Positions 34,586 through 42,842 of a stretch of 54,936 nucleotides of DNA are shown here, piece after piece (the stretch's first letter is position 1; each line of letters opens with the position of its first letter). Made by a program: the position numbers and the translations under genes. A model generated the notes under the pieces. It was not told the DNA's origin and did not search any database. It saw only the letters and a program-made list of their open reading frames with translations. Source of the DNA: an uncultured bacterium (GTDB lineage: Bacteria; Bipolaricaulota; Bipolaricaulia; RBG-16-55-9; DRJF01); NCBI GenBank assembly GCA_913053845.1, contig CAJXGD010000009.1, positions 1-54,936 of the forward strand, given 5' to 3'.

Positions 34586-36972
34586 GCACCAGGGAATTTT
34601 CGTTCGTGGGCAAACCCGGACCCAAGGTGGACGGCTTGGCCAAGTGCATGGGTCTGACCAAGTATGCCGATGACCTGAGTCTGCCGCGCATGGCCTACGG
34701 TAAACTGCTGCGCTCCAGCGAGGCGCACGCCCGCATCGTTGCTCTTGATACCAGCGCTGCCGAAGCGCTGCCCGGCGTCTACGCCGTGCTCACCGGCGAG
34801 GCGCTGCCGACGCAGTTCGGCATCATGCCCGTCAGCCAGGATGAGTTGACGCTGGCCACCCACAAGGTGCGCTACGTGGGCGATCCGGTCGCCGCGGTGG
34901 CAGCGATAGACGAAGAGACGGCCGAGGCAGCCTGTGAACTGATCAAGGTAGAATATCAACCCTTGCCATCGGTCTTCTCGATCGCAAAGGCGCTGGCCCC
35001 GGTCCAGCATGCTCAGGACCGAATTCATGAGGATTTCGGTCAGGGGGGCAATATTCACAAGGTTGTCGCCCTGGAGTTCGGTGATACCGTAGCGGGCTTC
35101 CGTCAGGCCGATCATATCGCAGAAGATCTTTTCTTCTATGAGGGAAATACCCATCTGCCCATGGAGCAGCACAGCGTGCTGGCCCAATACGAGGCCAATG
35201 GCAAGTTGACCGTCTGGTCTGCCACTCAGACGCCGCACTATCTGCACCGGGCCTTGGGTGTGGTCCTGGACATCCCCATGAGCCGGATGCGGGTGATCGC
35301 CCCGCCGGTGGGCGGCGGTTTCGGCGGCAAGGACGATCCCTTCTCGCACGAGCTGGCGGCGGCCAAATTGGCCATGATCACTGGGCGCCCGGTGAAGATC
35401 ACCCTCACCCGCGAGGAGGTCTTCTATGCCCACCGCGGGCGCCATCCCACCTTGATGTGGATCAAGACCGGCTGGAAGCGCGATGGCACCATCGCTGCCA
35501 TGCACTGTAAGTCGTATTTGGACGGCGGGGCGCACGGCAGCTATGGTCCGGCGAGCATCTACTATACCGGCGCTCTGCAGACCTCCACTTATCAGGTGCC
35601 GGCCTACAAGTTCGAGGGAGTGCGGGTTTTCACCAACAAGCCGCCCTGCGGTCCCAAGCGGGGACACGGCACGCCGCAGGCCCGCTATGCGGTGGAGATC
35701 CATCTGGACAAGGTGGCCCGGCAGTTGGGCCTGAACCCGGCAGAGCTGCGCCGGCGCAACCTGATCGAGCCCCATTCGGTCACGGTCAACTGGCTGGAGA
35801 TCACCACCTGTGGCTTGCGAGAGTGCCTGGAGAAGGTCAGCAAGTCCTCAGGCTTCAATGAAAAACATGGCCGGCTACCCGAAGGTCAAGGGGTGGGCCT
35901 GGCGGTGGGGGCCTATATCTGCGGGGCGGGTTTGCCGATCTATTGGAACGCGCTGCCCCACTCCGAGGTGCAGCTCAAGGTGGATCGCTCCGGCACAGTC
36001 ACTGCCTATTCGGGGGCGATAGATATCGGGCAGGGCTCCGACACCGTGCTGGCGACCATCGTGGCGGAAGTGTTGGGCCTGCGGCCCGGTGAGATTCATT
36101 TGGTCACTGCGGACACCGACCTGACGCCGATTGATCTGGGCAGTTATGCCAGTCGGGTGACGATGATGATGGGCAACGCGGCCCTCCAGGCCGCCCGGCG
36201 GATGCGGGATAAGCTGCTGGCCCCGGTGTCCCGGCAGTTGGGTCTTGCGGCCGAGCAACTGGTCATGAAAAACGGTCGCGTCTATGATCGGGATAACCCG
36301 CAGCAGGGCGTCAGTTTTCTCGAAACGGTCCAACTGGCCGAAGCCGAGCAAGGACCTCTGACCTCTGTAGGCAGCTACACACCGCCACCCAAGCTGGGCG
36401 ATTACAAGGGTTCTGGCGTGGGTCCCTCGCCCGCCTACAGCTACTCGGCCTGTGTGGCCCAGGTGCACTGCGACCGGGAGACCGGTGAGGTGCGGGTGGA
36501 AAAGATCTGGCTGGCGCACGACATCGGTCAAGCGATCAACGAGACGCTGGTGATCGGTCAAGTAGAGGGTGGGGTCTACATGGGCTTGGGTGAGGCATTG
36601 ATGGAAGAGTATCCTTTCCGCACCAAGCTGGGGACGCACAAGATACCTTCGATGCTCGATTATAAGAGCCCCACCGCGAAAGACATGCCGCCGGTAGAGA
36701 CGATTTTGGTCAAGGAGTACGAGGAGCGTGGGCCATTTGGGGCCAAGGAGGTGGGGCAGGGACCGCTCTTGGTAGTGATGCCGGCGGTGGCCAACGCGGT
36801 CTATGATGCGCTGGGCGTGCGCATAGACGAGCTGCCGCTGACCGCCGAAAAAGTTCTCCAGGCCCTGGAAAAGCAGGCCAAGGGTGGTCTGGGCCGCGTG
36901 GGACCCAAGGAGCTGCCGCCATTTGAGTTCCCTGCGGCCATTCGGGTCGAGCCGCCGGAGGAGAGTCCTTAA
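34582..36972 (+). CDS. Molybdenum hydroxylase, molybdopterin-binding subunit
   Basis: Large catalytic subunit of 796 aa. Aldehyde oxidase/xanthine dehydrogenase hammerhead domain (GLTKYADDLSLPRMAYGKL), then the Moco-binding region: PPVGGGFGGKDD, CGPKRGHGTPQARYAVE, IDIGQGSDTVLATIVAE and the catalytic Glu in ERGPFGAKEVGQGPLL. The GHGTPQ variant is reminiscent of 4-hydroxybenzoyl-CoA reductase alpha subunits, but substrate cannot be told from sequence. No FAD (medium) subunit gene is adjacent, so an external acceptor or a distant flavoprotein is implied. Confidence 0.92.
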   Translation: MSTREFSFVGKPGPKVDGLAKCMGLTKYADDLSLPRMAYGKLLRSSEAHARIVALDTSAAEALPGVYAVLTGEALPTQFGIMPVSQDELTLATHKVRYVGDPVAAVAAIDEETAEAACELIKVEYQPLPSVFSIAKALAPVQHAQDRIHEDFGQGGNIHKVVALEFGDTVAGFRQADHIAEDLFFYEGNTHLPMEQHSVLAQYEANGKLTVWSATQTPHYLHRALGVVLDIPMSRMRVIAPPVGGGFGGKDDPFSHELAAAKLAMITGRPVKITLTREEVFYAHRGRHPTLMWIKTGWKRDGTIAAMHCKSYLDGGAHGSYGPASIYYTGALQTSTYQVPAYKFEGVRVFTNKPPCGPKRGHGTPQARYAVEIHLDKVARQLGLNPAELRRRNLIEPHSVTVNWLEITTCGLRECLEKVSKSSGFNEKHGRLPEGQGVGLAVGAYICGAGLPIYWNALPHSEVQLKVDRSGTVTAYSGAIDIGQGSDTVLATIVAEVLGLRPGEIHLVTADTDLTPIDLGSYASRVTMMMGNAALQAARRMRDKLLAPVSRQLGLAAEQLVMKNGRVYDRDNPQQGVSFLETVQLAEAEQGPLTSVGSYTPPPKLGDYKGSGVGPSPAYSYSACVAQVHCDRETGEVRVEKIWLAHDIGQAINETLVIGQVEGGVYMGLGEALMEEYPFRTKLGTHKIPSMLDYKSPTAKDMPPVETILVKEYEERGPFGAKEVGQGPLLVVMPAVANAVYDALGVRIDELPLTAEKVLQALEKQAKGGLGRVGPKELPPFEFPAAIRVEPPEESP

Positions 36973-37000
36973 ATTGGCTGGTTGCCCCTGCAAATGCCAC

Positions 37001-38260
37001 CTATTCCAGTCGCCGCAACTGGGGTTTCTTGAGCAGGATCACCAGGCCAAAGAGCAAGCAGATCAGCGCCCCCGCCGCCACGGCCACCGGTGCCCCGTAA
37101 GCATTGGCCACCGCGCCGGCCTGTAAGCTGCCCAAGGGCAGCATGCCCATGAAAGTCAGGGCATAGAGGCTCATCACCCGCCCGCGATATCTCTCCGGGC
37201 TGAGTGTCTGCAAGAGCACATTGACATTGGCGTTCTGGAGTACCAGCCCAAAGCCCACCCCGAAGAGTGCCAGCCAAGAGAGTAGAAATAGCCGCGATGC
37301 CGCCAGCAGCAACAGCATGCTGGGGAAGAGCAGGTTGCCCAGAGTGAGCCAACGCCCCTTGTCTCTCGATCTGCGGCGTGAGGCGAGCAGCAGGGCAGCC
37401 AAGAGCGCCCCTAGACCAGTGCCACTCAGCAGTAGGCCATAGCCTGAAGGGCCGGCATGGAGCAGATCGCGGGCGAAGACGGGCAGAAGGGTCCCGTAGG
37501 AGATCCCGAAGACGCTGGAGACGATGACCAAACTGAGCAATACCAGGAGGGTCCGGTTGCTCCGCGCGTAGCGCAGGCCATCCTTCAGCCGCGCCCAGAC
37601 GCTGCCGGAGAGATCGGCATATCGCCCGGCAGGAATCCGCATCCGCAGGAGTGCACCGATGACGACCGAGAAACCGAGGGCATTGAGATAAAAAGAAGCG
37701 GCCTCACCGATTGTGCTGACTAGGATACCAGCGATGGCTGGTCCGAGAGTACGCGCGGCGTTGAAGGCGGAGGAGTTGAGGGCAATGGCGTTCAGCAGAT
37801 CGTCCTGACCGACCATTTCCATCACGATCGCCTGGCGGGTCGGGATATCGAAGGCCTGAACTGTGCCCAGCAGGAAGGCCAAGCCGATGATCTGCCAGAC
37901 CTGAATCTGCCCCGTAGAGGTCAGGATGGCCAGGGCTAGGGCCTGTAGCAGCGCCCCGGCGTTGGTGAAGATGAGCAGGTTGCGCTTGGGAAAGCGGTCG
38001 GCCAGCACGCCGCCGAAGAGGGCGAAGAGCAGCACCGGCAAGTACTGAGCAAAGCCCACCAATCCCAGATAGAGCGGCGAATCGGTCAGCCGATAGACCA
38101 ACCAACCTTGGGCCACCGTCTGCATCCAGTTGCCGGTCAGTGAGATGATGCGGCTGGTCCAGAAGAGCCGGAAATTGCGGTGCTTCAGCGCCCTAAAGGT
38201 ATGGGGCAAGCGGGTCGCACCGTCTAAATCCTCATAAGAAAAGCGCAAGAAGCGACGCAC
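37001..38260 (-). CDS. MFS transporter (EntS/MFS_3-like)
   Basis: Integral membrane protein of 419 aa with about 11-12 hydrophobic helices. RNFRLFWTSRIISLTGNWMQ at the N-terminus and VLADRFPKRNLLIF after the second helix fit the enterobactin exporter-like MFS_3 group; DIPTRQAIVMEMVG and ARTLGPAIAGIL are further family motifs. An exporter of small molecules is likely. GTG 38260 is preferred because AGGAG lies seven bases upstream; TTG 38281 would place that site within the coding region. It follows prfA on the same strand after 31 bases. Confidence 0.88.
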   Translation of the reverse strand: MRRFLRFSYEDLDGATRLPHTFRALKHRNFRLFWTSRIISLTGNWMQTVAQGWLVYRLTDSPLYLGLVGFAQYLPVLLFALFGGVLADRFPKRNLLIFTNAGALLQALALAILTSTGQIQVWQIIGLAFLLGTVQAFDIPTRQAIVMEMVGQDDLLNAIALNSSAFNAARTLGPAIAGILVSTIGEAASFYLNALGFSVVIGALLRMRIPAGRYADLSGSVWARLKDGLRYARSNRTLLVLLSLVIVSSVFGISYGTLLPVFARDLLHAGPSGYGLLLSGTGLGALLAALLLASRRRSRDKGRWLTLGNLLFPSMLLLLAASRLFLLSWLALFGVGFGLVLQNANVNVLLQTLSPERYRGRVMSLYALTFMGMLPLGSLQAGAVANAYGAPVAVAAGALICLLFGLVILLKKPQLRRLE

Positions 38261-38291
38261 CGGAAAGCTCCTTTCGGACAACCGGTTCAGC

Positions 38292-39374
38292 CTAGCTCAC
38301 GATGCCGGCCAACTGCTCCTCGCGATAGGCCAGAGAGAGCGGTTCCAGGAGTAGGTCCAAGTTGCCGTCCAGGATCTCTGCCAGGCGATAGAGGGTTAGG
38401 TCAATCCGATGATCGGTCACCCGGTTCTGAGGGAAGTTGTAGGTGCGAATCTTCTCCGCACGGGCGGCGCTGCCGATCAGGATGCGCCTGGTGGAGGCCC
38501 GCTCCTGCTCGGCCTTGCTCGTGGCGCCTGCCATCAGCTTGGCCCGCAGCAGGCGTAGCGCCTTCTCCTTATTCTTGTGCTGCGAGCGTTCCTCGCGACA
38601 GGTGACCGCCAAGCCGCTGGGTTTGTGCACGATGCGCACCGCCGAGTTGACCTTGTTGACATTCTGTCCGCCCGGACCGCCGGCGCGGAAGGCCTCGACC
38701 TCTAGGTCGGAATCCTTGATATTGATCTCCAGCGGCTCCACTTCGGGAAGCACCGCCACGGTGACGGTGGAGGTATGCACCCGTCCGGCGCTCTCCGTCT
38801 TGGGCACCCGCTGCACCCGGTGGACGCCAGACTCGAACTTGAAGCGGCCGTGAACCCCACCCCGCCCGGAGACGGAGAAGACCACGCTCTTGAAGCCCCC
38901 AATGGGGGTGGGATGCGCGTCCATCAGCTCCAGCTTGAAGGCGCAACGCTCGGCATAGCGGTCGTACATGCGCAGCAGGTCCGCGGCAAAGAGGGTGGAT
39001 TCGTCGCCGCCGGTGCCGGCGCGGATCTCGATGATCGTCCCCCTGGCATCCTGCGGCTCCTGGGGGATCAACAACTGCTTGGCTTCGGCCAGCAGAGCCT
39101 GGCGTTGCTCCCGCTGGGCGACGAGCTCCTCACGGATCAGCTCCAGCATTGCCTCGTCGGTTTCTTCACGCTGCAACTGCTCAGTCTCACCGATCTGCCG
39201 CTCCAGCACTTGGAGAGCCTGATGAGCGTCAGCCGCCCGCTTCAGTCGGGCGTACCGCTGAGATAGCTCGATATAATGCGGGTCGGCTATGGCCTGGGGC
39301 CGGCTAAGCTGCTCTGCTAGCGCTTGGCTCTGGTGGGCCAACTCGGCCAGTTTAGCTAAGATCGTTTCGCTCAC
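38292..39374 (-). CDS. prfA: Peptide chain release factor 1
   Basis: Class I release factor of 360 aa recognising UAA/UAG. The recognition tripeptide region reads VQRVPKTESAGRVHTST, a PxT motif (PKT), confirming RF1 instead of RF2. The catalytic GGQ is in RAGGPGGQNVNKVNSAV; EIRAGTGGDESTLFAADLLR and the N-terminal coiled helices are also present. GTG 39374 is chosen since GGAGG is five bases upstream; the ATG at 39386 would overlap that site. Confidence 0.95.
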   Translation of the reverse strand: MSETILAKLAELAHQSQALAEQLSRPQAIADPHYIELSQRYARLKRAADAHQALQVLERQIGETEQLQREETDEAMLELIREELVAQREQRQALLAEAKQLLIPQEPQDARGTIIEIRAGTGGDESTLFAADLLRMYDRYAERCAFKLELMDAHPTPIGGFKSVVFSVSGRGGVHGRFKFESGVHRVQRVPKTESAGRVHTSTVTVAVLPEVEPLEINIKDSDLEVEAFRAGGPGGQNVNKVNSAVRIVHKPSGLAVTCREERSQHKNKEKALRLLRAKLMAGATSKAEQERASTRRILIGSAARAEKIRTYNFPQNRVTDHRIDLTLYRLAEILDGNLDLLLEPLSLAYREEQLAGIVS

Positions 39375-39758
39375 GATTGCCTCCATCTCACAGTGAGGAA
39401 TTTAGCACTGGATCAACGAGCCAGTTTACCCGACCCGCTAGCCAGATGGCAAGCGCAGTGTTCTTGCGTCTATGAGAGCTTAGCATAAGGGCATATAGGA
39501 CCGGCTTTAAGAATATGCCGTCTGAGAGGCTATCAATTTGCTTTCGAGGCGGGTGGCACTTTCCTAAACACTGGCCAACCGGTGCTGTCGGGACTGAGCG
39601 ACTCTGGGTGCGATATCGCCCTCTAGGTCCGTTAAATGCAGAGATAACAACGCATTGGCCCCGACCGCCCCGCCGATAACCCGCTCGCTTTGGGCCTAGG
39701 CCCCCGAGCTCCGACTTTCCTTTCTATTGATCTTCGTTGTTGGAAGGGGACGGGGTAG
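39375..39758. other. Intergenic stretch with no recognised feature
   Basis: About 380 bases between prfA and the IS630 remnant. I see no gene, RNA or clear terminal inverted repeat. It may hold the lost left end of the insertion sequence. Confidence 0.5.
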
Positions 39759-40311
39759 GTATAATCACTGGAATGAGACCTAAAGGCAGTGCAGCAGAGT
39801 TGGAAGTACGTCGTCGGATTGGGGGCAGATTGCTGCAGCAAGGCAAGGGCGTGCGCGAGGTAGCGCGTCTGGTGGGGGCCTGGCCCTCTTCGGTCAGTCG
39901 CTGGAAACAGGCCCTGGAGCAAGGGGGCCTGGAGGCGCTGAAGGCCAAGCCACATCAGGGGCGTCGGCCCCGACTGCAGCCGGAGCAGAAGCAGCAGCTG
40001 GTACAGGTTCTGCGGGCCGGTCCACAGGCGGCGGGATTTGCCACCGATCTGTGGACACTGGCGCGGGTGGCACAACTGATCGAGCGTTTGTTTGGAGTGA
40101 GCTATCATCCGGGCTATGTTTGGTATTTGCTGCGCGCTATGGGCTGGAGTTGCCAGAAGCCGGAGCGGCGGGCGCGAGAGCGGGACGAAGCGACCATTGG
40201 CACCTGGCGCCAGGAGGAGTGGCCCCGGATCAAAAAAAAGCCCGGCGCGAGGGGGAAAGCATCGTTTTGATCGACGAAAGTGGCTTTATGCTCCAGCCGG
40301 TGGTGCGCCGC
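39759..40311 (+). mobile_element. IS630-family transposase, 3' truncated, with programmed -1 frameshift
   Basis: ATG 39773 opens a frame with the IS630 helix-turn-helix half (GKGVREVARLVGAWPSSVSRW, then FGVSYHPGYVWYLLRAMGW) ending at 40270. The DDE half continues in the -1 frame (IVLIDESGFMLQPVVRR), reached through the slippery A-AAA-AAG at 40234-40240. After VVRR the transposase is cut off at about 40311 and runs into unrelated toxin-antitoxin sequence, so the catalytic domain is incomplete and the element is dead. A TATAAT lies just upstream of the ATG. Confidence 0.8.
40234..40240 (+). promoter_or_regulatory. -1 ribosomal frameshift signal of the transposase
   Basis: The heptamer A-AAA-AAG is positioned in the zero frame as X-XXY-YYZ, at the end of a run of eight A. 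Slipping back by one joins the helix-turn-helix frame to the DDE frame, as in other two-frame insertion sequences. Confidence 0.6.
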
Positions 40312-40431
40312 AGCCGGCAGGCCTCCCACGCCGAGGCGGCCCAGGACCTGCTCAGCCTGAACGTGGGACCGCTGCCTCCACTGGAAGAGCTCCAAGAGGA
40401 GATCACCGATGCCTTTGCCGCGGAGGACTGA
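40312..40431 (+). pseudogene. C-terminal remnant of a VapB-like antitoxin
   Basis: In frame with the truncated transposase, the last codons read AAQDLLSLNVGP and EELQEEITDAFAAED before TGA, resembling the acidic tail of an antitoxin. Its end overlaps the ATG of the PIN-domain remnant by 23 bases, the spacing usual for vapBC pairs. The DNA-binding N-terminus has been replaced by the insertion sequence. Confidence 0.45.
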
Positions 40432-40656
40432 AGCCAAGCTCTACTTCCTCGATACCAACCTGATCGTCTACGCCCTGGGGCGCTCGCCGGTTACCAGCAG
40501 AAACAGCAGGATTTCAACGATCGGCTGATTGCCCAGGCCATGCGGGTGCAGGGGATCACGAAGATCGTGACCGCCGATCGCCGCTTTACCTGGATCAAGG
40601 GAATCCGACGCCTCGATCCACCAGCGCTAGCCGCACAACTGGAAAAGGCCTCCTAG
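40409..40656 (+). pseudogene. PIN-domain (VapC-like) toxin, internally deleted
   Basis: The N-terminus AKLYFLDTNLIVYALGR carries the first PIN aspartate, then the frame changes. In another frame the C-terminal part continues as DFNDRLIAQAMRVQGITKIV, then TADRRFTWIKGIRRLDPPAL, which holds the later PIN acidic residues. About 70-80 central residues are missing. VapC toxins are RNases; this copy cannot fold into one. Confidence 0.7.
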
Positions 40657-40695
40657 GCCCGGGGGGACCTGTCCTTATCGCCTGGCCGAGGACAT

Positions 40696-41181
40696 CTACG
40701 GCACCAGCTCAGAGAAGCCATCGGCCGCTTGCTGCCAGTAAGAAAGACCGGCTTCGGCCTGCCAGCCGGGCTCTCGAACGCGGCGCAGATAGACCAGCGT
40801 GCCCAAATGATAGAAAACGTGTTGGGTGACCCGCTTCACCGTCCAGGCCAAGCTCAGCGGCCCTCGCTTCGTCGCAACTTGTTGCTTGGACGCTTCCGGA
40901 CCGGCTTCTTCCACCGAGCGCACCAGCAATGTCTCCATATCACGGAGAAAAGCCAGAGTATTCTCCAAAGCATCGCCCTCCGGCCAGTCGGGCACGCTAT
41001 AGCCCAATATACTCAGCCAGTAGCGCTCGGCTCCGCCTAAGTGCACCAACAGTCCCTGAATAGACTTCACCTGCTCGGCCGGCTTCCAAACAGCATCCTG
41101 CTGCGCCAAGCCCTCCGCAGCTTGATAGACGCACTGCCTGGCCAGCCGGTAGGTCGCCAAGAGTTCCGCTGAAGCTGCCAT
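40696..41181 (-). CDS. DinB-family protein
   Basis: Four-helix DinB/YfiT-like protein of 161 aa. Putative metal-ligand histidines are in LLVHLGGAERYW and VFYHLGTLVYLRR, near their usual places. Members are metal-dependent hydrolases or thiol transferases; the specific reaction is unknown. It is on its own, minus strand, next to the IS630/VapBC wreck. Confidence 0.75.
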   Translation of the reverse strand: MAASAELLATYRLARQCVYQAAEGLAQQDAVWKPAEQVKSIQGLLVHLGGAERYWLSILGYSVPDWPEGDALENTLAFLRDMETLLVRSVEEAGPEASKQQVATKRGPLSLAWTVKRVTQHVFYHLGTLVYLRRVREPGWQAEAGLSYWQQAADGFSELVP

Positions 41182-41363
41182 GATGAACAGGATAGCACAG
41201 ATTGGCCGCCGCCGTCTAGACTGCTTATATGACTAGACTCAACCGGAAACATGACGGCGATCATAGCCAAACCGGGCGCGGGCGACTATTATTACCTTGA
41301 CTCCTAGGCAGCCTGCCTGCCCAAGAGCCAAGCTACTGACAACTCACCTCCTTGGAGGGCTTG

Positions 41364-41442
41364 GGGTGAGCCAGAAGCTCCGAGAGGAGCGCTGGCGGTT
41401 TTTACTCGCGCCCGCGAGGTTTTTCCCGCCGGTGGCTCATCC
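41364..41442 (+). ncRNA. Unclassified structured RNA followed by a terminator
   Basis: A nested fold is visible. P1 pairs GGGTGAGCCA (41364-41373) with TGGCTCATCC (41433-41442), with one G-U pair. Inside are P2, GCTCC-GAGA-GGAGC (41377-41390, GNRA-type loop), and P3, GGCGG/CCGCC (41394-41398 with 41426-41430), which through a symmetric U-rich internal loop holds P4, CTCGC-GCCC-GCGAG (41405-41418). An intrinsic terminator follows at 41459-41492. I match no riboswitch or known RNA class. It lies upstream of the stress-protein gene, which has its own promoter after the terminator, so a free-standing small RNA is as likely as a cis-regulator. Confidence 0.5.
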
Positions 41443-41458
41443 TACGTGTAAGCCTTCG

Positions 41459-41492
41459 GCCGGGCGACCTCGCGGTCGCCCGGCTCCTTTTT
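41459..41492 (+). terminator. Intrinsic terminator
   Basis: Perfect 11-bp stem GCCGGGCGACC/GGTCGCCCGGC (41459-41469 and 41474-41484) with TCGC loop, then TCCTTTTT. Oriented to the plus strand, ending the structured RNA. Confidence 0.85.
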
Positions 41493-41517
41493 GTCATCCA
41501 GCCGCCGCCAATTGGAT

Positions 41518-41546
41518 TAGACAAGACAGCTTGAATCGGGGATAAT
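41518..41546 (+). promoter_or_regulatory. Promoter of the universal stress protein gene
   Basis: TAGACA (41518-41523), 17-base spacer, GATAAT (41541-41546), 47 bases before the ATG and downstream of the terminator. Confidence 0.55.
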
Positions 41547-41593
41547 AGTCAAGCCTCACTTCAAGTGGGGCAGTTCAGCTGAAAGGGGTTGCC

Positions 41594-42037
41594 ATGTTTA
41601 AGCGAATTCTCTTGCCGACCGACGGTTCACAGGGAGCCTCTGAGGCGCTCAACTGTGCTACGGCGATCGCGCGCAAGTTCGATAGTGAACTGGAAGTGGT
41701 CTTCGTCACCGAGCCTCACCTCATGCTCACCGCGCCTTACTCCGAATCCATCTTGATGGACGCGCTGCAAGCCACCCGCGAGGAGGGCGAGAACGTCTTG
41801 GCCCAGGCGACCGAGACGGCACGCCAATCGGGAATTGATCAGGTCAAAAGTGCGATGCTGGAGGGCCATCCGGCCGAAGAGATCGTCCGCTATGCCCGCG
41901 AGCACCAGATGGATATCATCATCATGGGCACCCATGGGCGCCGAGGGATCAATCGGATGCTCTTGGGCAGTATCGCCGAAGAGGTCGTGCGCACGGCCTC
42001 TATGCCGGTGATGACCGTGCGGGTGAGCGGTGGTTAA
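41594..42037 (+). CDS. Universal stress protein (UspA family)
   Basis: Single-domain Usp of 147 aa. N-terminal RILLPTDGSQGASEAL and the C-terminal ATP-binding signature IMGTHGRRGINRMLLGSIAEEVVR, ending MPVMTVR. These dimeric proteins bind ATP and support stress survival. ATG has AAAGGGG upstream. It is followed 27 bases later by a DsbA-like gene, probably in the same transcript. Confidence 0.92.
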   Translation: MFKRILLPTDGSQGASEALNCATAIARKFDSELEVVFVTEPHLMLTAPYSESILMDALQATREEGENVLAQATETARQSGIDQVKSAMLEGHPAEEIVRYAREHQMDIIIMGTHGRRGINRMLLGSIAEEVVRTASMPVMTVRVSGG

Positions 42038-42064
42038 TATCTAGTTGTGAGGAGGAACCAGTAG

Positions 42065-42796
42065 ATGCCCAAGCAGCGCAAAAAGAACCGAGTTTCATCC
42101 AAGCTGATGTTCAAGCCTATTCAACTGATGATCGGCGCGGTCGCCTTAGCGGTCATCGCGGTGATCGTCTTGATTGCAATTAGCCAATTCTCAGCCCGGG
42201 GACCCCAGGAGGCCTCGACCCCCAACGGAGCGATAGTGACGGCGAAAAGCGAATGCCCCAACCTGATCTCCGGCTACACCAGGACTATGGGCTCGCTGGA
42301 GGCACCCGTTCAGTTCATCGAGTTCTCCGACTTCCAATGTCCGGTCTGCGGGCGCTTCGCCCGTGATTACGAGGCGCGCATGATCAAAAATTTTGTCTGC
42401 ACCGGCAAGGTGCGCTTCACCTATAAAGACTTCGCCTTCATCGGTCCTGAATCCAAGCTGGCGGCCCAAGCGGCCAACTGCGCCACTGACCAGGGCAAGT
42501 TCTGGGAATATCACGATAAGCTGTTTACCAGCCAGCGCGGTGAGAATAGCGGAAACTTCAGCGAAAAGCGACTCAAGGGCTTCGCCCGTGATCTGAAACT
42601 CGATATGGGCACCTTCTCCCAGTGCCTCGATTCGGGCAAATATGCGACCCAAGTGCAGAGTGAATTCCAAGAGGGCAAGGGGCGAGGGGTCAATGCCACC
42701 CCGACCTTTTTCCTCGATGGCAAAGAGATTCGTGGGCTGCCGGCCAGCTACGATGTCCTGAGCCGCTTGCTCAAGAAGGCGCTCAGCAATCAGTAG
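42065..42796 (+). CDS. DsbA-family thiol-disulfide oxidoreductase
   Basis: Membrane-anchored protein of 243 aa: one N-terminal transmembrane helix (about residues 18-40) and an external thioredoxin-like domain with the active site CPVC (92-95) in [28 protein letters not shown], and the cis-proline region [16 protein letters not shown]. It resembles BdbD-type oxidases that form disulfides in secreted proteins. GAGGA precedes the ATG. Additional cysteines (C64, C112, C138, C200 region) could form structural disulfides. No DsbB/VKOR partner is adjacent. Confidence 0.9.
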   Translation: MPKQRKKNRVSSKLMFKPIQLMIGAVALAVIAVIVLIAISQFSARGPQEASTPNGAIVTAKSECPNLISGYTRTMGSLEAPVQFIEFSDFQCPVCGRFARDYEARMIKNFVCTGKVRFTYKDFAFIGPESKLAAQAANCATDQGKFWEYHDKLFTSQRGENSGNFSEKRLKGFARDLKLDMGTFSQCLDSGKYATQVQSEFQEGKGRGVNATPTFFLDGKEIRGLPASYDVLSRLLKKALSNQ

Positions 42797-42842
42797 TTAG
42801 CGGGAGCCGTTTGGCCAGACACCGGCTGCGTCCCAGCCGAGC

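Noticed and set aside
34513-35775. Antisense open frame of 420 codons in the molybdenum hydroxylase genes
   Set aside because: Shadow frame opposite a well-conserved enzyme; no ribosome binding site or domain.
41240-41320. TTGACT near 41300 and TATTAT near 41287 as a promoter for the structured RNA
   Set aside because: The hexamers are in the wrong order and have no partner at proper spacing.
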